Source: Acholeplasma laidlawii (GTDB taxonomy: Bacteria > Bacillota_I > Bacilli_A > Acholeplasmatales > Acholeplasmataceae). From it: a stretch of DNA of 64,000 bases. The position numbers and the translations under genes are program-made. Position 1 is the first letter of the stretch; each line of letters begins with the position of its first letter. The stretch spans positions 1 to 64,000 of the forward strand of contig NZ_JADNRS010000053.1 in NCBI RefSeq assembly GCF_015709225.1, in the 5' to 3' direction. This document shows, one piece after another, positions 1-7,499 of the stretch. Below the pieces are notes generated by a model, which was given only the letters and a program-made list of their open reading frames with translations, had not been told where the DNA came from and ran no database searches.

Positions 1-178
1 TTGAACCAGTATATACCGGCATCTCTCCATATGAAAATTCCTCTACCTTTAGTACAGTTCCATCTTCATCTTTAAATGTTATTTCATATTTGTTTGTGGT
101 TGTATTATTGCAGGCAACCAACACCAATGCAAAAATACTTAATATAATTAAGTTTAATATCCTTTTTCTTATTTTCAT
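1..178 (-). CDS. Lipoprotein, N-terminal part only (cut by window edge)
   Basis: Read on the minus strand from ATG at 178, the frame stays open to the window edge (59 residues). It starts with a charged MKIRKR segment, then a hydrophobic stretch ending in the lipobox LVAC (Cys about residue 23), so it is predicted to be exported, lipid-anchored and surface exposed. The next residues (KYEITFKDEDGTVL, then a YG..P.Y pattern) look like a Listeria-Bacteroides/InlB-type repeat domain, resembling the N-terminal domain of the substrate-binding lipoprotein at 20984-22183. A short GGGGA precedes the start. The rest of the protein and its function are not visible. Confidence 0.7.
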   Translation of the reverse strand, partial: MKIRKRILNLIILSIFALVLVACNNTTTNKYEITFKDEDGTVLKVEEFSYGEMPVYTGS

Positions 179-354
179 AATTTTTCCCCATTTCGTTATA
201 AATAATAAAAATGTTATTTCTATAATAAAATTATAGCATTTTATTACCAAAAACTACAACATTATATTATTAATATAAAAAATTAATGTAATAGCTTGCA
301 TTGAATTTCTTATAGAAGTAGCCATTCACATACATTATCGCCCAATAAGTTTGA

Positions 355-552
355 TTATTTTATAGTTGAGTTATCAACTATGTTTTTAGATAGAAATTCA
401 TCAAAGAACTCTTTAGGAATTCTAAACTCTCTACCTATTCTTACAGCTTTGATTAAGCCTTTATCAATCCATTTGTGGATCGTTGTTCTTTTAACGTTTA
501 GCATCTCCATTACATCTGTTACAGTGTAAATGATTTTTTTTGTGCCATTCAT
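355..552 (-). CDS. Excisionase-like helix-turn-helix protein
   Basis: 65-residue protein made almost entirely of one MerR/excisionase-type winged helix: TVTDVMEMLNVKRTTIHKWI followed by a short wing with RIGREFRIPKEFF. Such proteins bind DNA as excisionases (recombination directionality factors) or small regulators in integrative elements. Its ATG overlaps the TGA of the upstream antirepressor-like gene (ATGA), so the two are translationally coupled, and the integrase lies just upstream on the same strand. An excisionase partner for that integrase is the natural inference; a simple transcription factor cannot be excluded. Confidence 0.75.
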   Translation of the reverse strand: MNGTKKIIYTVTDVMEMLNVKRTTIHKWIDKGLIKAVRIGREFRIPKEFFDEFLSKNIVDNSTIK

Positions 553-1292
553 TTTCTACCAACTTTCTTTCTTATTAAATCTTCTATTAAGGTAATACCT
601 TTTTTATAAACTAAGACTTTTGTAGCAATTACTTCTGTTGTTTTTACATTTGTAGTAACTGTCACTAAGCGAAAGTGAAGGCTATCAATGTATGATTGAT
701 GAGGTAGATTTCTTTCATTAAACACTCCGGATGTTCTAAGTATTTCAAGCATAGTAAGTAATGAAATATTTCGGTATTTAATCCTAGTTGGAACAAGTGT
801 CAAATCAATTGGCCCTTTCTTTCCAAAGATACCATCATATAAATGTACCTTTTCCATATTTTCTTCTATCTTGACATTTTGAACGGATACAAGCGTTGAC
901 AACTCGTTTAACTTATTTAATATAAAACTCGCTGTATCCTTATTTTTTAAATCATCAACTGTATAGTTATTAAATGTTATTGACATCTTTTCTTTTACAT
1001 CTAATAACCATTCATAAATCATATCTGCCTTCTCATCTTGACTTAGTGTTAAACATTCAGTTAACCCAATCTTATTAGTAAATAATGTTTTGGACTCACT
1101 ATCTTTTTTGATTATAGGTATTTCATAGATATTCTTATTACCAATCTTAACTCTAGCTGTTTGAAGATTTATACTAAATAACTTACAAATATCTTTTAAG
1201 CAATATAAAAACTCTTTTCCCATCGTGGATGCAATTTTTATTTTCCCAAAATTTGCTTTTTTAACTTCTTTAACTTTAAAAGTGCTTTGCAT
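549..1292 (-). CDS. BRO-N/antirepressor-like phage protein
   Basis: 247 residues. The N-terminal ~105 residues (FCLKDICKLF-like helix entry, then YEIPIIKKDSESKTLFTNKIG-type region, then a YEWL.DV helix) have the look of the BRO-N/antirepressor fold found in phage Bro, Ant and Rha proteins. The C-terminal part (from about residue 165, GPIDLTLVPTRIKYRNISLL) could be a KilA-C-like second domain, but I cannot identify it firmly. An AGGAGA ribosome site lies just before the ATG. It sits between the tyrosine integrase (13 bp gap) and the excisionase-like gene (ATGA overlap), so it is part of the mobile module. Likely role: DNA binding or antirepression of the element's regulators. Confidence 0.6.
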   Translation of the reverse strand: MQSTFKVKEVKKANFGKIKIASTMGKEFLYCLKDICKLFSINLQTARVKIGNKNIYEIPIIKKDSESKTLFTNKIGLTECLTLSQDEKADMIYEWLLDVKEKMSITFNNYTVDDLKNKDTASFILNKLNELSTLVSVQNVKIEENMEKVHLYDGIFGKKGPIDLTLVPTRIKYRNISLLTMLEILRTSGVFNERNLPHQSYIDSLHFRLVTVTTNVKTTEVIATKVLVYKKGITLIEDLIRKKVGRK

Positions 1293-1305
1293 AAATTATC
1301 TCCTG

Positions 1306-2214
1306 TTATTTCTTTGATTTAAAGAGTGCATCGCTTACCTTTTGATATGTATTAGATTTTAACTTTTCAACTAAATGTGCGTAAATTTGTGTAGTAGATA
1401 CATCACTATGTCTTAGTGCTTCTTTTGTTTCTAGTAGTGATGCACCTTCAATTAATGCAGTTGTTGCAAATGTATGTCTTAAGCTATGAACCGAATATGC
1501 TTTAGAATCATAACCAATACTAATCAAAAGTTCTTTTACAGCACTCCTGATTACTTTAGTACTTAGTCTTCTACTCTGATTTTTTGAATGATGCGTCAAG
1601 AATAAAGCTTCATTCTCATCATTTCTTGCGATTAAGTAGTCTTGTATAATTTCATATACTTCATTTGATAGTTTGACAAATGCATCCTTTGAATCACGAC
1701 CCTTCCCCATTATAAATAAGACATGGTCTCCATCGATAATATCTAGATCGAACACGTCTGCTCTTTCAATTTCAATTGATCTAAGTCCTGTAGTTAAAAG
1801 TAATGCGACTATGGCATAGTTACGCTTACCTAAGACATCTTTAGCTCTTTGTTTGGCTTTTTGAAGTAATCTTTTTGAATCTTCAATCGATAGGGCTTGT
1901 CTTTTAAATGTTGGTTGAATCTTCATCCCTCTTACTTCATATGTAATATCATCATAATAATTATTTAGTTTGCAGTATCTATAAAAGCCACGAAGCACAA
2001 CTATGTGCTTTTGTACTGACGCTGAGCCAAGATTTTTTAAAAGATATTCTTTATATTTTAATACATCATTACGCCTTGGATTTGAAATTGCTAAGGTTGT
2101 AATGTAGTCATCATATTTATAGAGTATTCTTTTATAAGAGTCCTTTGTAATTTGCTTCCTATCCATATAATCGATATACTCATCAATCATGGTTTTCAGA
2201 TCTCTTTGTTGCAT
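1306..2214 (-). CDS. Tyrosine recombinase / integrase (XerC/D-like)
   Basis: 302 residues with the two-domain architecture of phage and ICE integrases: an N-terminal SAM-like core-binding domain (residues ~5-85) and a C-terminal catalytic domain. Catalytic residues are visible: Arg in TTGLRSIEIER, Lys in MGKGRDSKDAF, His-x-x-Arg in HSLRHTFATT, a second His in LRHSDVSTT and the nucleophilic Tyr in TQIYAHL. It would catalyse site-specific integration/excision of the element through a covalent 3'-phosphotyrosine. Neighbours are an XRE regulator upstream (11 bp) and antirepressor- and excisionase-like genes downstream. A role as host dif/Xer recombinase is less likely because of this phage-like context. 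Confidence 0.88.
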   Translation of the reverse strand: MQQRDLKTMIDEYIDYMDRKQITKDSYKRILYKYDDYITTLAISNPRRNDVLKYKEYLLKNLGSASVQKHIVVLRGFYRYCKLNNYYDDITYEVRGMKIQPTFKRQALSIEDSKRLLQKAKQRAKDVLGKRNYAIVALLLTTGLRSIEIERADVFDLDIIDGDHVLFIMGKGRDSKDAFVKLSNEVYEIIQDYLIARNDENEALFLTHHSKNQSRRLSTKVIRSAVKELLISIGYDSKAYSVHSLRHTFATTALIEGASLLETKEALRHSDVSTTQIYAHLVEKLKSNTYQKVSDALFKSKK

Positions 2215-2225
2215 TTAATCTTCCT

Positions 2226-2519
2226 TTAATATTTGATTTTTCGTTTGTCTTTTAAGAACAGTTTCCGTTCTTTTAGATATCTAACTTCGTTTTCTAGCAT
2301 TTCTTTTGCATCGACATCTAAGCAAGCAATTATCTTTGCAAATAATAATACGGTTAATTTATTTCCCCTACTACCATTTTCTAAAGCGTAATAATAACCT
2401 TTGGTTACATCTAGTCTTCTAGATAACTCCTCACCTGATATGCCTTTTTTCATTCTTGCCATTGTTAGATAAACTCGTGGATAACTAGGTTCTTTATGTC
2501 TTGAATCTTTTATTGCCAA
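2226..2519 (-). CDS. XRE-family HTH regulator
   Basis: 97-residue Cro/CI-type DNA-binding protein: RVYLTMARMKKGISGEELSR, recognition helix VTKGYYYALENG, and the following NKLTVLLFAKIIACLDV helices. There is no dimerisation or peptidase domain beyond the HTH. The start is a TTG at 2519, supported by a GGGAG ribosome site; no better ATG exists. It is the first gene of the minus-strand module (XRE, integrase, antirepressor, excisionase) and is divergent from a second XRE gene, the classic arrangement of a phage/ICE switch. Confidence 0.8.
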   Translation of the reverse strand: MAIKDSRHKEPSYPRVYLTMARMKKGISGEELSRRLDVTKGYYYALENGSRGNKLTVLLFAKIIACLDVDAKEMLENEVRYLKERKLFLKDKRKIKY

Positions 2520-2612
2520 CCTATCTACTCCCTTCTAAATTAAAAAGCCCTATCATTAAAGCCCCTTAATTGTATATAATATCGAACTTTAAATAAATGA
2601 CTTTAGTAATCA

Positions 2613-2630
2613 TTGTTAGGCAAGCAACAA
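2613..2630. promoter_or_regulatory. Possible operator between divergent XRE genes
   Basis: The 225-bp gap between the divergent XRE genes contains the inverted repeat TTGTT-aggcaagc-AACAA. About 30 bp further right are two TATAAT hexamers on the plus strand (2658-2663, preceded by TGC as an extended -10, and 2669-2674) that could drive the rightward XRE gene. Neither has a convincing -35 box, which suits an activated or repressed switch promoter. The operator role is inferred from position and symmetry only. Confidence 0.35.
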
Positions 2631-2744
2631 ATAGTAGCAATTCTTACCATATTTTGCTATAATTACGCTATAATAATCATAAACAGAAAAATGCCCGCAA
2701 CATTTTGAAGCAGGCAATAAAACTTAGTCTAAGGAGGTTCTGTT

Positions 2745-3320
2745 ATGGAATTTAAAGAAATAGTCATGAAAAATTTACAATATTTAAGAAAACAAAAGAA
2801 TTTATCCTCTGAAAAGGTAGCAAGTGTTTTAAATCTATCTAGACAAGCTTATTCAAACTATGAAAATGGCACTAGAGAAATTAGTGCCGAGTCACTAAAA
2901 ATACTTGCTAGTTTTTATGGAACAACACTTGATTTAATTACCTCATCCAATTTAATTGATGCGGTGCAACCAGTAGTTAGTTTCCAGACTGTCACGAATA
3001 TAGATGGTAATTTAGAATTCATTTCTCATCCAACAAATATAGCAAACATTAGTTCTACTTTTATTGTGGTTAAGCTTAGGGATAATTTAACTAAAGTGTT
3101 TGAAACCAACATGAGTCATGTGAATGATCATGAAATGTTATTTGAGTATCATCATAAGCTTTACATATCTAAAGTTCACTTCTTTGATAAAGGTGATGGC
3201 TTTTTCTATTATAATGATAAACCCATTTACTTTTCAAAGGAACAAAGTAAATCATTGATTTTTATTGGCATGCTACTTGCCAAAATAGAAAAGGAATACG
3301 ATAATAATTATTTCTTTTAA
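2745..3320 (+). CDS. XRE-family regulator with C-terminal sensor-like domain
   Basis: 191 residues. Residues ~5-68 are a canonical HTH_3 domain (LRKQKNLSSEKVASVLNLSR then QAYSNYENGTREIS). The C-terminal ~110 residues are beta-rich and weakly recall the S24/LexA-type domain of CI-like repressors, but no Ser-Lys dyad can be assigned, so autocleavage is not supported. A strong AAGGAGG lies 8 bp before the ATG. An imperfect inverted repeat (TGCCCGC...GCAGGCA, 2692-2717) lies in its leader. It is divergent from the integrase module and upstream of the serine recombinases, so it is a candidate control gene of the element. Confidence 0.75.
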   Translation: MEFKEIVMKNLQYLRKQKNLSSEKVASVLNLSRQAYSNYENGTREISAESLKILASFYGTTLDLITSSNLIDAVQPVVSFQTVTNIDGNLEFISHPTNIANISSTFIVVKLRDNLTKVFETNMSHVNDHEMLFEYHHKLYISKVHFFDKGDGFFYYNDKPIYFSKEQSKSLIFIGMLLAKIEKEYDNNYFF

Positions 3321-3431
3321 TTTGTACGCTGCTGGTCTATCTACAAATAGTTTTTAATTTAGTATAATAGCAAGTGAAATTGTTAAGGGTTGTATAAGGG
3401 ACTTTTATATAGTCTTTTAAAAGAGCACGTA

Positions 3432-3470
3432 AAAACGGCTTTTATGTAGTTAATACATAAAGGTCGTTTT
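3432..3470 (+). terminator. Rho-independent terminator / attenuator hairpin
   Basis: A 17-bp stem (two G-U pairs) with loop GTTAA: the AAAACGGCTTTTATGTA arm pairs with 3454-3470 and is followed by a T-rich run. It lies 110 bp after the XRE gene and just before the small gene at 3504, so it ends the XRE transcript or attenuates transcription into the recombinase operon. The symmetric A/T flanks allow bidirectional function. Confidence 0.75.
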
Positions 3471-3503
3471 TTATTTTGATACATCTTGAAAGAAAGGGTA
3501 AAT

Positions 3504-3641
3504 ATGCTAGATATTGAATGTATTTATATTAAACATATATTAAATGAATTATATAAAAATGATTTGATTTCATTTGAAGAATGGCAAAATGCTACTAACT
3601 ACTTAGTATCAAACAAACATCATAACAAAGCCATTTTATAA
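3504..3641 (+). CDS. Small SHOCT-like protein upstream of recombinases
   Basis: 45-residue frame (ATG 3504, TAA 3639-3641) preceded by AGAAAGGG at good spacing. The core, a helix IKHILNELYKNDLISFEEW then a helix with ATNYLVSNK, matches the short C-terminal SHOCT pattern (hLKxLhxxGlIsxEEfxxxK) often seen as tiny proteins beside site-specific recombinases in Firmicutes elements. No enzymatic residues are visible. It is probably co-transcribed with the serine recombinases (59 bp downstream). The family assignment rests on pattern only. Confidence 0.6.
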   Translation: MLDIECIYIKHILNELYKNDLISFEEWQNATNYLVSNKHHNKAIL

Positions 3642-3700
3642 CTTGCTATAAGGTTGAAGTAATTGTAATATGCTACTAAATAAAAAGGAGGTATAAACCG

Positions 3701-5404
3701 ATGAATAATAGAGTAAAGAAAATTAAAGTTATAGAGGCAATAAACCCTTTTGTTGTATCCTTTGATAATCCAGAAGCTAGAAAGTTAAGAGTATGTGCTT
3801 ATGCTAGAGTTTCAACAGATGAAGAGGATCAAGCAAATAGCTTTGAAAATCAAATTGAGGCTTACCAAACCCTAATAAATAATAATGAAGCATGGGAGTT
3901 TTCTGGTATGTATGCAGATAGGGGCATAACAGGAACTCAAATGAAAAGGCGTGAACAATTCATGCAAATGATAAGTGATGCTAAAAACGGCAAAATTGAT
4001 TTAATATTAACTAAATCGATATCAAGATTTGGCAGAAACACCGTTGAAGTATTGCAAACAGTTAGAGAGCTTCGTGAATTAGGAGTTGAAATCTTCTTTG
4101 AAAAAGAAAACCTTAATTCAAGTGATACAAAACTTGATTTTGTTCTAACAATAATGAGCAGTGTAGCTCAAGAAGAATCTAGAAGTATATCAGAAAATAT
4201 TAGGTGGAGTGTTACAAAAAGGTTTAAAGAAGGCAAAATTATTTTAAATACCAAAAACTTCTTAGGTTACACAAAAGATGAAAAAGGTAATCTAGTGATT
4301 ATTCCAGAGGAAGCAAAGATTATTGAAACTATTTTTGACCTATACTTAAAAGGGCATTCTGCCTATGATATATCAAAAATATTAATGAAAGAAAAAATTA
4401 AAACTGCTACCGGTAAAGATAAGTGGCAGACTTCTGCTGTTTTAAGGATACTACAAAATGAAAAGTATGCTGGAGATGCCATCTTGCAAAAGACCTATAC
4501 AGTTGATTACCTAACTCATAAAAGTGTCCCTAATGATAATATCGTTGATAAATATTATGTAGAGAATTCTCATCCAGGCATCATAAGTAAAGAAGATTTC
4601 AATATGGTTCAAGAAATGATTAAAAAAGAAACTGAAGATACTATTAATACACCAAAGAATTCAAAATATCCACTAACCAACTTAGTTTATTGCTCTACTT
4701 GTAAAAGACCAATGAAACGACATGTCCACAATCATAATCGTAAAAGTGAAAAGATTGTTCTAAACTGCAATCATGCACCTAAAAATCCAAATATTAAATG
4801 TGTAGAAAAACCAATCGATAACGAACTTATAATGTCTGTATTAAATGACGTAATATCCGGCTTTATTTCAAAGGATAGAGCTCATGCTAAAGTTATTAAG
4901 ACTTTAAAAGAAAACCCAAACAGGGCCGAATTAAGCGCCAAATTAAAGGAGTTAACCAAGGACAACGAATATATTATGACCGAATTGGATAGCTTTGTAA
5001 ATGAAAACCTAGCACTGGCCAAAGAGGACCCTAAGAGTTTTAACATGACTTATTCTAAATACAAAGACAAAATAGAAAAAAACAACCTTGATATATCAAG
5101 GATAAACTTAGAAATATCTAATAGTATAATTAGTGAATCCCGTAAAGAGATTATTAATAACTTCATTAAGAATAATTCATCCATTGCTGAAGGAATTTTG
5201 ATAAGAGCTGTTTTTAAATTAATTATAGTTACTCCAACTAATGATCTAGTAATTATTCTAAATGATAATAAGTATAGCCCAAGTGAAATTATTAATGATT
5301 TTACAATACTCAATGATACTGAATGCTTAATTGATAAGACACTATACGATAAAGACTTAAATAAAAATATTAGTTATAAGGTGGTGCAATTAAATGACCA
5401 ATAG
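3701..5404 (+). CDS. Large serine recombinase (first of tandem pair)
   Basis: 567 residues. The N-terminal resolvase domain (~28-180) has the nucleophile Ser38 in YARVSTDEEDQ and the conserved TKSISRFGRN and Q(E)EES segments. A Recombinase domain (~190-290, NEKYAGDAILQKTYTVDY) follows. A zinc ribbon (~330-372) shows YCSTCKRPM and later Cys residues in LNCNH and NIKCVEK. A long coiled-coil-like helical region occupies ~400-500. Large serine integrases cut both strands and rotate subunits to join attP/attB sites, usually without host factors. AAGGAGG precedes the ATG. The 3' end overlaps the next recombinase by 11 bp, indicating coupled translation and possibly a two-recombinase system, as in CcrA/CcrB of SCC elements. 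Confidence 0.88.
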   Translation: MNNRVKKIKVIEAINPFVVSFDNPEARKLRVCAYARVSTDEEDQANSFENQIEAYQTLINNNEAWEFSGMYADRGITGTQMKRREQFMQMISDAKNGKIDLILTKSISRFGRNTVEVLQTVRELRELGVEIFFEKENLNSSDTKLDFVLTIMSSVAQEESRSISENIRWSVTKRFKEGKIILNTKNFLGYTKDEKGNLVIIPEEAKIIETIFDLYLKGHSAYDISKILMKEKIKTATGKDKWQTSAVLRILQNEKYAGDAILQKTYTVDYLTHKSVPNDNIVDKYYVENSHPGIISKEDFNMVQEMIKKETEDTINTPKNSKYPLTNLVYCSTCKRPMKRHVHNHNRKSEKIVLNCNHAPKNPNIKCVEKPIDNELIMSVLNDVISGFISKDRAHAKVIKTLKENPNRAELSAKLKELTKDNEYIMTELDSFVNENLALAKEDPKSFNMTYSKYKDKIEKNNLDISRINLEISNSIISESRKEIINNFIKNNSSIAEGILIRAVFKLIIVTPTNDLVIILNDNKYSPSEIINDFTILNDTECLIDKTLYDKDLNKNISYKVVQLNDQ

Positions 5405-7049
5405 AGATATAGTTAAAATAGCTGCTAATGATACTTGCCTAATTAATATAGATGGTTCACTTAAAAAACAAAAAGTGGCAGTTTATGCTAGAGTTTCAAC
5501 CATGAAGGATCTACAAAAAACTTCATTTGAATTACAAGTATCAACTTATTATAAACAGGTTACTTCCAATCCGTTATGGGAGTTCGCTGGTGTATTTGCA
5601 GATTATGGAAAAAGCGGAACTAATATCACCCAAAGAACTGAGTTCAATAAAATGGTTGAACTTGCTAGACTTGGTGAAATAGATATCATTCTTACCAAAT
5701 CAATATCAAGGTTTACCAGAGATACTATAAGTGGTTTAAAGGCTATTCAAGAACTAAGAAAACTAGGCGTTGAGGTTCGATTTGAAAAGGAAAACATTAC
5801 AACCAATGATACATCTTTTGACTTCTTCTTAACTATATTCACATCTGTCGCCGAAGAGGAATCCAAAATTAATAGTTCCAATGTCTTATGGACATATAAA
5901 AAGAAAATGGAAAATGGTGGAAACACAACACCTAGAATCTACGGTTATACATTTGATAAAGAAGGTAACTTTATAATTAACCCTAAACAAGGACCAGCTG
6001 TAAAATTAATCTTTGATTTATACATCGAAGGTAAGACACTAAATGAAATAATTGAGACACTGCATAAAGAGGGATTTAAAACTTTAAATGGTAAAGATAG
6101 ATTTTCTATTGGTACACTTAATGGTATCTTAAGAAATGAAAAGTATGCCGGTGATATGTTACTTCAAAAAACAACCGTAAGTAAAATTGGATCAAGAGAC
6201 TCGAAACCAAATTTAACTAAACCAAAATATTATGTTTCAGATAATCATGAACCCATTGTATCTAAAGAAACATTTAATGCAGTTCAAGAGATAATAAAAA
6301 ATAGAGCGAACAGATTTTATACACCACCCAAAGTGAAAACAGACTTTGAATACGCTAATTATGTTTATTCTATAATCGGAGAGAAGTTTTACAAGAGTAA
6401 AATCAATCACCGTAATACCAAGCATGAGATTAAACTACTTGAAGTGCTTGATAATAATAGAAATAGAGTACTAGATGCTAAAAACATCTACTATGCACAA
6501 ATTGATAAATTATTAGATGAAGGTGCAAATGCATTACTTAAGTCCAAATTTATCAAAGATGAGATAAATGATTTATTAGAAAAGACAATCAAAGCATCTG
6601 GTGTAGATGATAAGATTAATGAATTAACCTTAGAAGCTGAATCATTAAGCAATGAGCTATCTAATCTAAATAGTCTAAAGATAGATACTTCTGCTAGAAA
6701 TCAAATCAAAGAAAAAATCAAGGTTGAGCTGAGTGAAGTAAATGAGCAGTTTCTAACTTTAAGATATAAAAAATTAATGAACTATACATATAAAAAAAAC
6801 ATCCCCTTATTCATGAGAAAGCTTAAGGATCTCAAAAACAAAAGGGATGTTGATTTAAAAGAAATATTTAATTTTGTAATAGCAGTCGATAGAGATAATC
6901 TTATTTTATGCATTCATTTATCAAATAGAAACATAAATGAAATCGACTTAAATGGTGAAATAGATAATATACCTTTTAAATCTGGAAACTTTAAATTCAT
7001 TCAAACAAGGCTTCAAATAGAGGTTAACTGGACAATTATCATCATATAA
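5394..7049 (+). CDS. Large serine recombinase lacking the zinc ribbon (second of pair)
   Basis: 551 residues, paralogous to its upstream neighbour: resolvase domain with nucleophile Ser35 (YARVSTMKDLQ), TKSISRFTRD, and Recombinase domain with RNEKYAGDMLLQKTTVSK. Where the first recombinase has its Cys-rich zinc ribbon, this one has a shorter stretch (NYVYSIIGEKFYKSKINHRN) with no cysteines, then a helical coiled-coil region. The catalytic serine and flanking arginines are kept, so it is probably active, but its DNA recognition should differ. The start overlaps the upstream gene by 11 bp. The stop codon is followed immediately by the first of four direct repeats, a common place for a serine-integrase attachment site. 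Confidence 0.87.
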   Translation: MTNRDIVKIAANDTCLINIDGSLKKQKVAVYARVSTMKDLQKTSFELQVSTYYKQVTSNPLWEFAGVFADYGKSGTNITQRTEFNKMVELARLGEIDIILTKSISRFTRDTISGLKAIQELRKLGVEVRFEKENITTNDTSFDFFLTIFTSVAEEESKINSSNVLWTYKKKMENGGNTTPRIYGYTFDKEGNFIINPKQGPAVKLIFDLYIEGKTLNEIIETLHKEGFKTLNGKDRFSIGTLNGILRNEKYAGDMLLQKTTVSKIGSRDSKPNLTKPKYYVSDNHEPIVSKETFNAVQEIIKNRANRFYTPPKVKTDFEYANYVYSIIGEKFYKSKINHRNTKHEIKLLEVLDNNRNRVLDAKNIYYAQIDKLLDEGANALLKSKFIKDEINDLLEKTIKASGVDDKINELTLEAESLSNELSNLNSLKIDTSARNQIKEKIKVELSEVNEQFLTLRYKKLMNYTYKKNIPLFMRKLKDLKNKRDVDLKEIFNFVIAVDRDNLILCIHLSNRNINEIDLNGEIDNIPFKSGNFKFIQTRLQIEVNWTIIII

Positions 7050-7192
7050 CTCGAATAGCCTTTATACTTGTTTTCAAAAAAGGCACGAAATCTCGAATAG
7101 CCTTTAAACATCTCGGGTTAAAAAGTCATAAAATCTCGAATAGCCTTTAATCAACCTACCTAAAAATAGACTGAAATCTCGAATAGCCTTTA
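7046..7192. repeat. Four 19-bp direct repeats, 42-43 bp period
   Basis: The core CTCGAATAGCCTTTA occurs without mismatch at 7050-7064, 7092-7106, 7135-7149 and 7178-7192. Copies 2-4 are preceded by AAAT. The 23-24 bp between copies differ from one another. The array starts right after the second recombinase stop codon and ends ~180 bp from the tRNA-Arg gene. The core shares AATAGCCTT with the anticodon arm of that tRNA (same sense, on the opposite strand) and CGAATAGC with its acceptor end. Recombinase-binding or attachment-site remnants are the most economical reading. The repeat is short for CRISPR and no cas genes are present. Confidence 0.85.
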
Positions 7193-7325
7193 ATCAACCC
7201 TAGTATTTTAGGATTAAAATCAATAATAAAAACATCATTTCATTCAAAAATATTAATTTATATAGAAAAACACCATATCGCTTCAACACTACTTCAAACA
7301 TACTTCAACAATACTTAAAAGATAT

Positions 7326-7353
7326 AAAAAAATGCTACCCATTACGGTAGCAT
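7326..7353 (-). terminator. Terminator of the tRNA-Arg transcript
   Basis: Minus-strand hairpin with an 8-bp stem (ATGCTACC / GGTAGCAT, 6-nt loop) followed by seven T residues, 16 bp after the encoded CCA end of the tRNA. It would end tRNA transcription and insulate it from the recombinase genes converging from the other strand. Confidence 0.8.
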
Positions 7354-7368
7354 TAATAAATATCAAAA

Positions 7369-7445
7369 TGGCGTCCGAAGAGGGATTCGAACCCCCGACC
7401 GATAGCTTAGAAGGCTATTGCTCTATCCAGCTGAGCTATTCGGAC
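7369..7445 (-). tRNA. tRNA-Arg (anticodon TCT)
   Basis: 77-nt tRNA with encoded CCA. The acceptor stem is GTCCGAA/TTCGGAC, followed by the D-arm GCTC...GAGC, an anticodon stem ATAGC/GCTAT with loop CTTCTAA (anticodon TCT, reading AGA), and a T-arm GGGGG-TTCGAAT-CCCTC. It reads AGA, expected to be a frequent arginine codon in an AT-rich genome. Its 3' end faces the mobile region, the usual geometry for integration at a tRNA 3' end. No second copy of the tRNA 3' end was found in the left part of the window. Confidence 0.97.
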
Positions 7446-7465
7446 ACACTTATTCAGCAATGACT

Positions 7466-7494
7466 ATTATAACCTATTCACTGCTGAATGTAAA
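7466..7494 (-). promoter_or_regulatory. Promoter of tRNA-Arg
   Basis: Minus strand: -35 TTTACA (7489-7494), 17-bp spacer, -10 TATAAT (7466-7471). The -10 ends 20 nt before the tRNA 5' end, leaving a very short leader. A match of this quality at this position is typical of stable-RNA genes. Confidence 0.75.
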
Positions 7495-7499
7495 GCCTT

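Noticed and set aside
1-354. Second attachment site matching the tRNA-Arg 3' end
   Set aside because: No copy of the tRNA 3' sequence was seen here, so the left end of the element must lie outside the window or is lost.
1306-2214. Host XerC/XerD recombinase
   Set aside because: Catalytic residues are the same, but the gene lies within an XRE-antirepressor-excisionase module, which points to an element integrase.
7046-7192. CRISPR array
   Set aside because: Repeats are only ~19 bp with 23-24 bp spacers, just four copies, and no cas genes anywhere in the window; direct repeats linked to the recombinases fit better.
7452-7490. Terminator between the ABC exporter and tRNA-Arg
   Set aside because: The arms ATTCAGCA/TGCTGAAT pair across a long loop but have no T run, and the sequence contains the tRNA promoter instead.
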